Part shown: in pieces, positions 40,649-50,085 of the stretch
Layout: each line of letters begins with the position of its first letter
Numbering within the stretch: the stretch's first letter is position 1
Source: Pseudomonadota bacterium
Lineage (GTDB): Bacteria > Pseudomonadota > Gammaproteobacteria > Steroidobacterales > Steroidobacteraceae
DNA length: 64,000 nucleotides
Reading direction: 5' to 3'
Assembly: GCA_947449495.1 (NCBI GenBank)
Contig: CANFSB010000001.1
Location: forward strand, 1-64,000
Notes under the pieces: model-generated
Told to the model about the DNA's origin: nothing
The model's database searches: none
What the model saw: the letters and a program-made list of their open reading frames with translations, nothing else
Translations under genes and position numbers: made by a program

Positions 40649-41638
40649 TCAGGCCTCCCGGATCGCGCGACGGACAAGGTTTTCCATCAGCGGCAACTTG
40701 AAGTGGTTGTAATGCAGCGGCTTGGCTCCAACGACTGCAGCCCAAGCGGCCTTGTCGCTGGTCTCTGCGGTTCGAGGTTGGCCTCGCAGCGCATCTTGTG
40801 AACCCTTGAGCACCCAAGGCACGCAGGCCACAGCGCCGCAGACCATGCTCGCATCTTTAATGAGGTCACCCTCGAACACGAACACCGATGCAATGCTGAC
40901 TAAGGCAAAGTCCCACGCCGCGCGATCGGCAATCTTCTCAAAGTAGTAGCTCGCACCAGACCATTTGGCAGGGATGCGCACCGCCACCAGAATCTCGCCC
41001 GGCTCCAGCACCGTCATGCGTTGAATATTGATCGCGGGCTGAACAAAGAAGTCTGCAGCAGGCACAAGCCGCTCGCCCTTGGTGCTGCGAATGACCATCA
41101 CGCCTTCCAGAGCAACCACCGCTGTTGCGGTATCCGAGGGCGACACTGCCACGCAGCGACTGGCGCCGAGGATGGCGTGTTCGCGATTCATGCCCTCTGG
41201 CGTATCTGCGTAACACATGTTGCCGCCGGCCCGATAGCAATCCACACCGTAGCGGTAATACCAGCAGCGCGCGTCCTGACAGAGGTTGCCACCGAGCGTA
41301 CCGGCGTTGCGGATCTGCGGACTGGCCACCCGGCCTGCTGCCAGTGACAACACGCGAAAGCGCTCGCGCACCACTGGGTGCTCTTCAATTTCAGTCAGCG
41401 TGGTCAGCGCACCGATTTCCAATCCACCGTCGACCTCCCGCACACCTTTGAGAGCGTCAATACCCGCCAACTCAATCACCGCCGGCGTACGCTTCGTGCG
41501 GTTCTTCAACCAGTCATAACTGTCCTGACCGGCACCGAGCAGCCAACCGTCAGTTCCCAATCGACCTGCCAGATCCACCGCCGCATCGAGCGTATCGGGC
41601 TGGTACAAATCGAAATGCGGCATCATGTCCTTGAGCAT
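40649..41638 (-). CDS. Molybdenum hydroxylase FAD-binding subunit (xanthine dehydrogenase/4-HBCR beta-like)
   Basis: DGWLLGAGQDSYDWLKNR, RVASPQIRNAGTLGGNLCQDARCWYYRYGVDCYRAGGNMC, EILVAVRIP. Confidence 0.9.
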   Translation of the reverse strand: MLKDMMPHFDLYQPDTLDAAVDLAGRLGTDGWLLGAGQDSYDWLKNRTKRTPAVIELAGIDALKGVREVDGGLEIGALTTLTEIEEHPVVRERFRVLSLAAGRVASPQIRNAGTLGGNLCQDARCWYYRYGVDCYRAGGNMCYADTPEGMNREHAILGASRCVAVSPSDTATAVVALEGVMVIRSTKGERLVPAADFFVQPAINIQRMTVLEPGEILVAVRIPAKWSGASYYFEKIADRAAWDFALVSIASVFVFEGDLIKDASMVCGAVACVPWVLKGSQDALRGQPRTAETSDKAAWAAVVGAKPLHYNHFKLPLMENLVRRAIREA

Positions 41639-41648
41639 TTCGACACCC

Positions 41649-44051
41649 TTACTGGCAGTTGGTCTGCAGGGGCCCGTGCGCCTGCGGAATGTTGTAGAGC
41701 TTGTTGAGGATCATGTCGGAGGTCACCGGCGTGCGGTTGAAGACATGTCCACCCATCGCATTGGAGATGGCACACAACAAGGCTGAAGCAGCCGAGCCGA
41801 GCAGCGGCTCGCCAATGCCCTTAGTGCCCATTGGGCTGGTCGGGTCCGGAAGATCCACCGCGCACGTGCGCATGTTCAGCGGGATATCGCCATAAGTCGG
41901 TGGTCTGGCCTGATAAAAGCCGATGCTGTGCGGCAGGCCGTTTTGCGGGTCATAGATGATGCGTTCAAGACCGGCGACGCCAAAGCCCTGGATACCACCA
42001 CTCTTGATTTGCGTTTGCAGACCTGACGGATGAATGACAGTGCCGCAATCAGCCACACCAACAAAATCCAGGATAGTGTATTTACCCGTCTCGTAATCGA
42101 GTTCAACCATCACAAAGGCCGCGGCAAATGCAGCCGTCTCGCCACCGACCTTGAGCTTGTCCTTAGCCACACCAATAAGGCCGCTGCCAGCCAGCGCCGT
42201 AGCCGAGTCGCGGGTCATCGGGTTGATGTCTTCGGGCAACTGGTGGCCGTCGAACTTGCCACCCAACTGGATGGCACGCTGAGCCGCCTGGCCGTAGGTC
42301 ATGCCAGTGCCGGGACTGCCGCGACGAAACACGCGCTTGCCATCGACGTCGTAGTCTTCGGGCTTGCCACCGAACTGCTGCGCAGCAATTTCTTTGAGTT
42401 TGTTGAGAGCATCGGTGGCGGCAACAAAATTGGTGCGCGCCATCGTGAACGAAGTGTTGCTGCCGAACTGGCCAATATTCCAAGGCAAGTGTTTGCGACT
42501 ATCGCCCCGCACCACCACACAGTCTGCCCAATCAATTTTGAGTACTTCTGCGGCAATGCGCGACGTGCCTGAGTGCGAGAACGTGCCCAGATTGCCTACA
42601 CCCGTATGGATGTGCAGCTTGCCGTCTGTTGCGATGCGCACCAAACCATCAAAGCCATTGAAGCCCGCTGGGTGATAGGCCTGCCCCACGCCGACGCCAT
42701 AGCCCTTGGAGCCTTTGCGCTGACCACACATGGCCAGCTTGTTCTCCCAATCGAACTCTTTGGCACCACAGCGGATAGCCTCTTTGAGGTAGCAGCTGGT
42801 GGTCGGCGTGCGCTTAACGCCGCCCGGTGAACCTGTTTCCGGATCGTTGAGGAGCCGGATTGCCACACGATCGATGCCCAACTCATGGGCCGCGCGATCA
42901 ATCAGCGGCTCGATGATGTGCACCAGCTGGTTGTAGCCCGGGCCACGCTGCGCACTACGAATCGGCGAGTTGGCGTGCACTGGTACGCCACGCCAGCGCA
43001 TGGCCTCGGGCTGGTACACCATCGACAGCGCATCGCCCGCATTACGGAAATCCCAGAAGCTGTTGTAGGCGCCATTTTCTTGCACCACATACAGGTCGGC
43101 CGCAAGCAGCTTGCCGTTCTCTGCAAAACCCAGCTTTACCCGTCCCTGAAAGCCATGACGCGCAGAGCCGTTGTAGTACTCCTCTGCACGGCTAATGCGC
43201 AGCAGCACCGGACGGTTGATCTTCTTGGACATCAGCGCCGGCAGGGCCTGGATGGGATAGGCATTGCCCTTGGAACCAAAGCCGCCGCCGCAATATTCGG
43301 CAATCACCACTAAGTCTGAAGGTGGGATGCCGATCATCTGCGCCAGTGGCGGCACGATGAACGATTGGCTTTGCGACGACACATAAACAATGCACTTGCC
43401 GTTCTGCCAATGAGCCAGGGCCGAACGCGGCTCCATGCTGTGATGCGAGTTGCTGCCATGCACAAAGGTGTCGTCATAGACCACCTTGCACTTGGCAAAG
43501 GTGGCGTCCAAATCACCGTAAGTCCATTCCTGAGCCGGTTCACCCATCGGCATGCGACCGGGCTCTGCGTTGGCAAAATCCTCGGCCTTCCACTTGAGCG
43601 ACTGAAACTTCACCCCGGCAGCACCGACGTTGCCATCGGTGCGCGCATCCACAGCCCCTGGACGCAGGCTCTGCAGCGCATCCACGTGAAAGGGCAGGAT
43701 CTCCCAATCGATGCGGATTTTTTCAATCGCATCCTGCGCAGTTGTTTCGTCCTCGGCGGCCAGCATCAACACCGCAGCGCCGACATAACCGGGCTCGTTG
43801 GTGAGTAACGGAATCTCCGGTGCGGGCGGGTTCTTGACTTCATCGGCCGTGAGGATGCCCAGCACCCCGGGCATCTTGAGTGCCTCACTGGCATCGATGT
43901 GGCGCACCCGCGCATGCGGATAAGGGCTGTTGAGAAACCGCGCGTAGACCATGCCCTCGACGCGGAAGTCCTCGACGTACTTGGCCTCACCGGTGACCTT
44001 GGCCACCACGTCCGGCGGCAGGAAGTCTTTGCCCAGGTGCTTATACGCCAT
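41649..44051 (-). CDS. Molybdenum hydroxylase large (molybdopterin-binding) subunit
   Basis: DVVAKVTGEAKYVEDFRVEGMVYARFLNSPYPHARV, HSMEPRSALAHW, EYCGGGFGSKGNAYP, GTFSHSGTSRIAAEVL, GTKGIGEPLLGSAASALLCAISNA. Confidence 0.93.
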   Translation of the reverse strand: MAYKHLGKDFLPPDVVAKVTGEAKYVEDFRVEGMVYARFLNSPYPHARVRHIDASEALKMPGVLGILTADEVKNPPAPEIPLLTNEPGYVGAAVLMLAAEDETTAQDAIEKIRIDWEILPFHVDALQSLRPGAVDARTDGNVGAAGVKFQSLKWKAEDFANAEPGRMPMGEPAQEWTYGDLDATFAKCKVVYDDTFVHGSNSHHSMEPRSALAHWQNGKCIVYVSSQSQSFIVPPLAQMIGIPPSDLVVIAEYCGGGFGSKGNAYPIQALPALMSKKINRPVLLRISRAEEYYNGSARHGFQGRVKLGFAENGKLLAADLYVVQENGAYNSFWDFRNAGDALSMVYQPEAMRWRGVPVHANSPIRSAQRGPGYNQLVHIIEPLIDRAAHELGIDRVAIRLLNDPETGSPGGVKRTPTTSCYLKEAIRCGAKEFDWENKLAMCGQRKGSKGYGVGVGQAYHPAGFNGFDGLVRIATDGKLHIHTGVGNLGTFSHSGTSRIAAEVLKIDWADCVVVRGDSRKHLPWNIGQFGSNTSFTMARTNFVAATDALNKLKEIAAQQFGGKPEDYDVDGKRVFRRGSPGTGMTYGQAAQRAIQLGGKFDGHQLPEDINPMTRDSATALAGSGLIGVAKDKLKVGGETAAFAAAFVMVELDYETGKYTILDFVGVADCGTVIHPSGLQTQIKSGGIQGFGVAGLERIIYDPQNGLPHSIGFYQARPPTYGDIPLNMRTCAVDLPDPTSPMGTKGIGEPLLGSAASALLCAISNAMGGHVFNRTPVTSDMILNKLYNIPQAHGPLQTNCQ

Positions 44052-44736
44052 GATGCATCTCCACGTGCTGGTGGCTGATCTGGTCGTGGTTGCCGCAGGC
44101 CCGCATGATGCCGTTGAGATAGTTGTCGTAGGCAGCACAGCGGCACAGGTTGCCGGACATTGCGTGACGGGCCTCCTCGCGGCTGGGCTTGGGGTTCTTC
44201 TTGAGCAGTGCGACCGCGGCCACCACCTGCCCCGGCGTGCAGAACCCACATTGCGGTGAAAGCTCTTCGACGAACGCTTGCTGCACCGGGTGCAACTCGC
44301 CATTGGGGCCACGCAGCCCCTCAATGGTGACCACCTTGCGCCCACGCACACTGTGAGTCAGCGTTGAGCACCCATAGTGCGTGACGTCGTTGATCATGAC
44401 GGTGCAGGCACCGCACTCGGCGCGATCGCAAGCAACCTTGGTACCGGTCAGGCCCAGCTTGTAGCGCAGTGTGGTGGCCAGCGTCTCTTGCGGCAGCACA
44501 TCGACGCGGCGCAACTGGCCGTTCACATCGATGGATAGCAACCGCTCGACAGCACCGGCTGCGGTCGCACGACGCGGACTGCAGCCCGCCAAGCCCGCAC
44601 CCATGAAACTGGCTGACGAAGCCACAGCGCCAGAGGCGATGACGCGTTTGATGAACTCACGGCGCGACTGGCGCCGCGCGTCGGACTCTACTGCCAGTGT
44701 GGCCGTGACCACACTGATGCCCTTTAGATCAGCCAT
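44041..44736 (-). CDS. Molybdenum hydroxylase [2Fe-2S] subunit with Tat signal and lipobox
   Basis: SRREFIKRVIASGAVASSASFMGAGLAGC; ACDRAECGACTVMINDVTHYGCSTL; CGFCTPGQVVAAVALL; GNLCRCAAYDNYLNGI. Confidence 0.93.
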   Translation of the reverse strand: MADLKGISVVTATLAVESDARRQSRREFIKRVIASGAVASSASFMGAGLAGCSPRRATAAGAVERLLSIDVNGQLRRVDVLPQETLATTLRYKLGLTGTKVACDRAECGACTVMINDVTHYGCSTLTHSVRGRKVVTIEGLRGPNGELHPVQQAFVEELSPQCGFCTPGQVVAAVALLKKNPKPSREEARHAMSGNLCRCAAYDNYLNGIMRACGNHDQISHQHVEMHHGV

Positions 44737-44840
44737 GCTGCACCCCGTTGGCCGCGCAGAGATTGCGCTGCTGCCGCTTTGAATCGCGCCCCGAGCCTAC
44801 GCGCACCCTTGTGGTGCGGCAAGCCATAGTGCTGTGCTTT

Positions 44841-45173
44841 TCAGCTCTTGGGAATCACACCCTGCGGGGTCATCTTGTCGATGGCATCCGGAAGCACCTG
44901 CGCCAGTTTTCCCAGCAGATCCGCCGCAGGGATTCCCAACTTGGCAGACAGCTGTTGAACCAGATCCGCGCCCAGCACCTGCTGCAACTGCGCTGCAGAC
45001 ACAGCATGGTTGGACCCAGTGCCTATCCAGGACTGCACGATGCCACCCATGCCCTGCTGCTCAAACTTCTGCACTACGGCACCCAAACCACCCTGTTGCT
45101 GGATGTAACCCTGGATAGCGCTGTTGATGCCGGCACCCACCAATCCACCTAATACGCCGTCGAAAAGCCCCAT
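44841..45173 (-). CDS. YidB/DUF937 family protein
   Basis: MGLFDGVLGGLVGAGINSAIQGYIQQQGGLGAVVQKFEQQGMGGIVQSWIGTGSNHAVSAAQLQQVLG. Confidence 0.9.
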   Translation of the reverse strand: MGLFDGVLGGLVGAGINSAIQGYIQQQGGLGAVVQKFEQQGMGGIVQSWIGTGSNHAVSAAQLQQVLGADLVQQLSAKLGIPAADLLGKLAQVLPDAIDKMTPQGVIPKS

Positions 45174-45252
45174 GAGCTGCTCCTTAATTTTCTGTGGTAT
45201 TGGACTATGTAAACGATCCTACAAGTACCGCACTCGTGCTACAAACCAGCGC

Positions 45253-45498
45253 ATGGATGACACCGCCGAACCGCTGCAAATACCGCCAGAACTGCTGTCG
45301 CCGGAAGCACTGCGTGGTGTGCTGGAAGACTTCGTGCTGCGCGAAGGCACTGATTACGGCCTGCGCGACTGGAGTCTGGATGAGAAAGTCGCGCAAGTAG
45401 CGCTGCAACTGCAGCGCGGCGAAGTCAGCCTGATGTTCGACCCGGAGACGCAAAGCGTAACGCTGGTGACGCGCGATCAGCTACCAAAGTCGCCCTGA
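45253..45498 (+). CDS. yheU: YheU family protein
   Basis: LQIPPELLSPEALRGVLEDFVLREGTDYGLRDWSLDEKVAQVALQLQRGEVSLMFDPETQSV. Confidence 0.85.
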   Translation: MDDTAEPLQIPPELLSPEALRGVLEDFVLREGTDYGLRDWSLDEKVAQVALQLQRGEVSLMFDPETQSVTLVTRDQLPKSP

Positions 45499-45504
45499 GT
45501 CACC

Positions 45505-46431
45505 TTACAGATCGCGATACGCGATGCGTCCGCGGCGCGCTGAATAACGTGTTGCAGCTTCCAGCACTTCCACTTCAACCTTGTGCGAACGCCCTGCGTA
45601 GATCGTCTCACGCAGCCACTGCGCCTCGGCTGCTGCTTCATCGTGATCGAGCATCTTGTACCAGGTGCGCCGCTCACCATCCCAACGGTAGCCGCGCGCC
45701 TTGAGGTGGTCTTTGGTTTCAAACGGCGCGCCCAGCGCCCACAGCTTGTAGCTGCGACGCGGACCTGCAGCCAGCAGCAGCTGCCAAGGGCTGTGGTCCT
45801 TGCCGGGCAGCGGCACACGCAACACCTCGAGCAGCGCGCGGCAATCTATCTCGCTGCGATGACCTTCATAAAAAAAACCCCGTTCGGTAGCCAAGTATTC
45901 GAGCTTGGTGCCGGGAAAGCCCAAGTCGGACCAAGGCACTTCTTTCATAGAGCACAGCCAATTGAGCCGCGCAAAGATCGGCAACCGACGTTCGAGCAAT
46001 GGCCGATCAAAGGCTGCGTTGTGGGCAATCACCCAATGGACCCCATCCAGCAGTCCCTCAACCGCCTCGTCATCTAGAGCTTCACCGGAAACCATTTCGT
46101 CGGTAATGCCGTGGATGGCTGTGCTCTGCGGCGGAATGGCCATACGCGGATCCTCGAGACCGTCATACACATCGCTGATCCAAGCAACCTCTCCCGTGTC
46201 AGCGCTGTATTCAAACACCAGCACACACAGCTCAATGATGCGATCGGTCGCAGGATCAGTGCCGGTGGTCTCTGTATCGACTATGGCGCCCTTGAGCAGA
46301 GTGCCGGACGGCCGCACACCGAAATCATCGCGAGGTACAAGTCGCCGTAGCACCCGGTAATCGGCAGAAGACTCCAATACCTGTGCGGCCTGTTCGAGTT
46401 CTTCTGGCGATGCACTGACTGTGTTATTCAT
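45505..46431 (-). CDS. DnaQ-family 3'-5' exonuclease
   Basis: GAIVDTETTGTDPATDRIIEL (ExoI), HGITDEMV, VIAHNAAFDRPLLERR (ExoII), SEIDCRALLEVL (ExoIII). Confidence 0.9.
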   Translation of the reverse strand: MNNTVSASPEELEQAAQVLESSADYRVLRRLVPRDDFGVRPSGTLLKGAIVDTETTGTDPATDRIIELCVLVFEYSADTGEVAWISDVYDGLEDPRMAIPPQSTAIHGITDEMVSGEALDDEAVEGLLDGVHWVIAHNAAFDRPLLERRLPIFARLNWLCSMKEVPWSDLGFPGTKLEYLATERGFFYEGHRSEIDCRALLEVLRVPLPGKDHSPWQLLLAAGPRRSYKLWALGAPFETKDHLKARGYRWDGERRTWYKMLDHDEAAAEAQWLRETIYAGRSHKVEVEVLEAATRYSARRGRIAYRDL

Positions 46432-46499
46432 GCTGCCATCCTAATCTGGTCTGGAATCAGCCTCCAGCGCGGCAATCAGAGCGCTGCCCGACCTACAGT

Positions 46500-46913
46500 T
46501 CACCTGTGCAATTGGGCAGCACGGGTCGCTCGGGCCAATTGCACCAAGCCAGGCAGCGCAGCGAGCAGCAGACGCGGATCCAGCGGCTTGCTGACAAGCC
46601 ATACCGGCGCATCGGTAATACACGGAAATTCCGCGTTACTCAGATCGCCGGTCAACATGACGATGGGAGGGGTATAGCCGAGAACTCCGCGGATCTGCTC
46701 CGCCACTTCAGCCCCATTCATGTCATCACCCAAATTGAAGTCCAAAATCATCACATCGGGGTGGAGTCCCTCTCTGGCCAACTGCAATGCCCGAGGGCCG
46801 CTACAGGCGCCATGTGCTTCGTAACCGTTCACGCTCAACAAGGAAGCCAGCCCGTCCAGCACCTGCTGCTCATCGTCCACATGCAATATCACTCCTGACG
46901 ACTTGCCACCCAT
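46500..46913 (-). CDS. Stand-alone response-regulator receiver domain protein
   Basis: VILHVDDEQQVLDGLASLLSVNGYEAHGA, DVMILDFNLGDDMNG, IVMLTG, LVSKPLDP. Confidence 0.88.
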   Translation of the reverse strand: MGGKSSGVILHVDDEQQVLDGLASLLSVNGYEAHGACSGPRALQLAREGLHPDVMILDFNLGDDMNGAEVAEQIRGVLGYTPPIVMLTGDLSNAEFPCITDAPVWLVSKPLDPRLLLAALPGLVQLARATRAAQLHR

Positions 46914-47062
46914 ATCAGCACGGCCCCACCAACTTAATTAAAATCAAGGCTACGCCGCGGCTGCAAACTGACCATATGTAATTACCCCAACGCTTAAGTG
47001 TGTTTCCACACACCGCCGTTTTTTCCGGGCACTGCCCAAGCCGGTGAACATTGATCAGCTGC

Positions 47063-47341
47063 TTAAGGTGCCAAGACAGTGAACGCGCCCGGATCTGTCA
47101 GCTTTTCTAACTCTGCGAGCCAAGCCAGTGCCTCGGGGCGAGAAGCACCACACATCTGCGCAGACGGCCTGAAGCTCAAACAGACCGTCGGTCGCTCCGG
47201 ATGGCCAAAAATCGCGCAGCGATTAGTGGCTGTAAGCTGAACGCATCTGACGCCTGCAGGCTTACCTTCCGGCATGCCAGGAATGGCACTGGAGACCGAT
47301 GGCGCGATGCAACACGCCCCGCAGTCAGTGCGGCAATCCAT
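47063..47341 (-). CDS. YkgJ-family cysteine-cluster protein
   Basis: MDCRTDCGACCIAPSVSSAIPGMPEGKPAGVRCVQLTATNRCAIFGHPERPTVCLSFRPSAQMCG. Confidence 0.9.
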   Translation of the reverse strand: MDCRTDCGACCIAPSVSSAIPGMPEGKPAGVRCVQLTATNRCAIFGHPERPTVCLSFRPSAQMCGASRPEALAWLAELEKLTDPGAFTVLAP

Positions 47342-47411
47342 AAGTAAACCTCGCGGTCGAAACTAAGCGCCAAGCAGTCCATAATGTTCCTTTTCCTCAG
47401 GAACACTCCGC

Positions 47412-48701
47412 ATGGCACGCATCATCGGCGCAATCGCGACCTCTCACACCCCCACCATCGGCTTTGCCTATGACGGCAAAAAGCAGAACGACCCCGTGTG
47501 GAAGCCCATCTTTGATGCCTACGAGCCCATCAAGGCTTGGCTGGCAGAAAAGAAGCCCGATGTGCTGTTCATGATCTACAACGATCACGTCACTTCATTC
47601 TTCTTTGACCATTACTCGGCCTTTGCCCTGGGCGTGGGCGAGGAATACTCGGTCGCCGACGAAGGCGGCGGTTCCCGTCAGCTGCCTCCCATCAAGGCGC
47701 ATGGCAAGCTGGCACGCCACATCGGCGAGTCGCTGGTCGCCGACGAGTTCGACATGTCGTTCTTCCAGTCCAAGCCGCTGGACCACGGCTGCTTCTCACC
47801 GATGTGCATCCTCATGGAGCACGAACCCGACTGGACCACGCCGATCATCCCGTTCCAGATGGGTGTGTTGCAGTTCCCTGTGCCCAGCGCGGCGCGTTGC
47901 TACAAGCTGGGCCAATCCCTGCGCGATGCGATCGAAAGCTATCCAGAAGACCTCAAGGTTTGCATCGTGGCCACCGGCGGCCTGTCGCACCAGGTGCACG
48001 GCGAGCGCTGCGGATTCAACAATCCGGCCTGGGACCAGAAGTTCATGGAACTACTCGAGCATGATCCCATCGCTCTGACGCGCATGACGCATGCCGATCA
48101 CGCCACGCTAGGCGGCGCCGAAAGTGCCGAAATCGTCATGTGGTTGATGATGCGCGGCGCGCTGTCTGCCACGGCCAAGGTCGTGCACAAGAGCTATTAC
48201 CTGCCGTCCATGACGGCCATCGCCACCATGATCTTTGAACACAACGCAGAGCCCATGAGCGACAAGGTGGCCGATGCGCATCGTGCTCATATCGGTCATC
48301 AGATCGATGGCATTGAGAAGCTGCCGGGCACCTACCCGTTCACGCTGGAGCGCAGCGTCGGTCACTACAAGCTCAACAAGTTCCTGCGTGACTTGGTCAT
48401 CCCAGAACATCGCGCACTGTTCAAGAGTGACCCGGAGCGCGCCTTTACCGAGGGCGAGCTAACCGAGCACGAAAAAGACATGATCCGGCGCTTGGATTGG
48501 CTCGCACTGATGCAGTACGGCGCCATCTTCTTTGTGCTTGAGAAGCTCGCCGCGGTCAGCGGTGTGTCCAACCCGCAGATCTACGCGGCGATGCGCGGCA
48601 TGACGCTGGATGAGTTCCAGAAGACCCGCAATGCAGCGGTCACCTATGGCACCGGCGGCAAAGAAACCCACGACAAGGTCGAGGCCAGCGGCAAGAAGTA
48701 A
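47412..48701 (+). CDS. Fused LigB-LigA-type extradiol dioxygenase (gallate/protocatechuate 4,5-dioxygenase-like)
   Basis: N-terminal LigB-like ATSHTPTIGFAYD, YNDHVTSFFFDHYSAFALGVGEEY, GGLSHQVHGERCGFNNPAWD; C-terminal LigA-like YKLNKFLRDLVIPEHRALFKSDPERAFTEGELTEHEKDMIRRLDWLALMQYGAIFFVLEKL. Confidence 0.9.
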   Translation: MARIIGAIATSHTPTIGFAYDGKKQNDPVWKPIFDAYEPIKAWLAEKKPDVLFMIYNDHVTSFFFDHYSAFALGVGEEYSVADEGGGSRQLPPIKAHGKLARHIGESLVADEFDMSFFQSKPLDHGCFSPMCILMEHEPDWTTPIIPFQMGVLQFPVPSAARCYKLGQSLRDAIESYPEDLKVCIVATGGLSHQVHGERCGFNNPAWDQKFMELLEHDPIALTRMTHADHATLGGAESAEIVMWLMMRGALSATAKVVHKSYYLPSMTAIATMIFEHNAEPMSDKVADAHRAHIGHQIDGIEKLPGTYPFTLERSVGHYKLNKFLRDLVIPEHRALFKSDPERAFTEGELTEHEKDMIRRLDWLALMQYGAIFFVLEKLAAVSGVSNPQIYAAMRGMTLDEFQKTRNAAVTYGTGGKETHDKVEASGKK

Positions 48702-48728
48702 GCCGCCGGCCCTTGGGGATGCGCTGGC

Positions 48729-49145
48729 TTAGTAAGCCGGCGCGTCCTTGGCACCCTGTGCCGGCAGCACACCGGCACCATTGCCCAGCTTGCGACCATC
48801 CGGGAATGCCGCGCTGACAAATGAGCCACCTGGGTCACCGTTGCGCAGCGGACGGATGGTGATGGTCACTTTTTCACCCGGCTTGAACGAATTGCGCTTC
48901 CAACCCTGACGACCGACCAGATTGGGGCTACCGCCCTCGATCGACCACTCCTGCTCAACACCCTTGGCATTGGGCACCATCACCTGAATCCAGATGTGCG
49001 GATTGCTCCACTGGAATTCTTTGACGGTAGCTTCGAGCACCACACTCTTGGACGGGTCAAACATATTGGCCGAATGATGCGCTGCTGCAGGCAGGGCAAC
49101 GATGGCTGCAGCCAGCAGGGACATCTTTAATGCAATGGATTTCAT
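48729..49145 (-). CDS. DUF6152-like secreted protein (copy 1)
   Basis: Signal peptide MKSIALKMSLLAAAIVALPAAA|HHSANMFDPSKSVVLEATVKEFQWSNPHIWIQVMVP. Confidence 0.85.
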   Translation of the reverse strand: MKSIALKMSLLAAAIVALPAAAHHSANMFDPSKSVVLEATVKEFQWSNPHIWIQVMVPNAKGVEQEWSIEGGSPNLVGRQGWKRNSFKPGEKVTITIRPLRNGDPGGSFVSAAFPDGRKLGNGAGVLPAQGAKDAPAY

Positions 49146-49164
49146 GGCGGGTTCCTCGTCAGTT

Positions 49165-49899
49165 TCAAGGTTTGCCGGTCTGGCCGGGCAGGATGATCTC
49201 GCGGTTATTTTCCTCGCAGACATATTCCATGATCTGCAAGTCGGGTCCGCCGCGCTTGAAGCGCCGCGTGACTACCCACGGCTTGGTAAACGCCACCGGA
49301 TCGGTCACCGTCATGACCTCCTCCAGCGTATTGGCGTCAATCTGCCGTATACGCTCTGAGACTTTGATCTGATCGCTGTGCTCTAGCGGCGTTGCATCAA
49401 AGCTCGTGTCTCCGCGCAGGCCATTGGTCTCGACCACAAGCGTCTGTCCTTCCCAATGTCCCACCGAATAACCGTTGAAGGTGATCTCGACTTCATCATC
49501 AGGCGGCGCCTTGCGACCATCGGTAAAGATGCGCCGCACTTGGCTGGACCACTCGGCAATGATGGTGACCTGCTTGGCCGTCTGCAGAATCTCCAGCGGA
49601 TAACTGGCCACCATAAAACGTGGCATGCCCTGTGGCAGGCAACGCGAAGTGGGATCAGCAACGACTTCACCGCGGGCACGAGCCGCCATGGCCTGTTGAT
49701 AGCGCGCTGCATAAGCAGGCGTGAACGGCGGCAACTCGTTAGTGGGATTGAAGCGGATGCCTTGAGCACGCTCCCACACCCCAGTCCAATTGGGTGTGAC
49801 GGCGCCATTGGGCAATTTTGTGCCCGGAACTTGGGCCAGCCCGGGGCCTGCAAACAGCGCCAAGCCCAGCAGCACAATTGATCGCTCCAGCTTCTGCAT
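49165..49899 (-). CDS. Secreted hypothetical protein, 'YS.GHWEG.TLVVET' family (copy 1)
   Basis: Signal peptide MQKLERSIVLLGLALFAGPGLAQ; YPLEILQTAKQVTIIAEWSSQVRRIFTDGR; YSVGHWEGQTLVVETNGL. Confidence 0.8.
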   Translation of the reverse strand: MQKLERSIVLLGLALFAGPGLAQVPGTKLPNGAVTPNWTGVWERAQGIRFNPTNELPPFTPAYAARYQQAMAARARGEVVADPTSRCLPQGMPRFMVASYPLEILQTAKQVTIIAEWSSQVRRIFTDGRKAPPDDEVEITFNGYSVGHWEGQTLVVETNGLRGDTSFDATPLEHSDQIKVSERIRQIDANTLEEVMTVTDPVAFTKPWVVTRRFKRGGPDLQIMEYVCEENNREIILPGQTGKP

Positions 49900-50085
49900 C
49901 GTCTTGTCCTCGCAAAGTGTGGTGCATCCTCACCCGAAGTGGCTGCAACGGCAAGCCGCCTGCTTTACAGAAGCCGCTTGGCAGGACTAGTCTGCGACAG
50001 CGCCGCGCTGAGTTTTTCAGTGGTCCGGAGCATTTTCAACACATACTGGCTCCCATCGAGGAGCCTTGAATCGGGGGATCGATCG

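Noticed and set aside
44052-44351. N-terminal extension of the molybdenum large-subunit ORF
   Set aside because: The extension lies inside the Fe-S subunit gene in another frame; MAYKHLGKDFLPPDVVAKVTG at 44051 is the natural start.
49939-50085. N-terminal extension of the TonB receptor ORF
   Set aside because: The signal peptide begins at Met 50086; the upstream sequence is intergenic promoter region.
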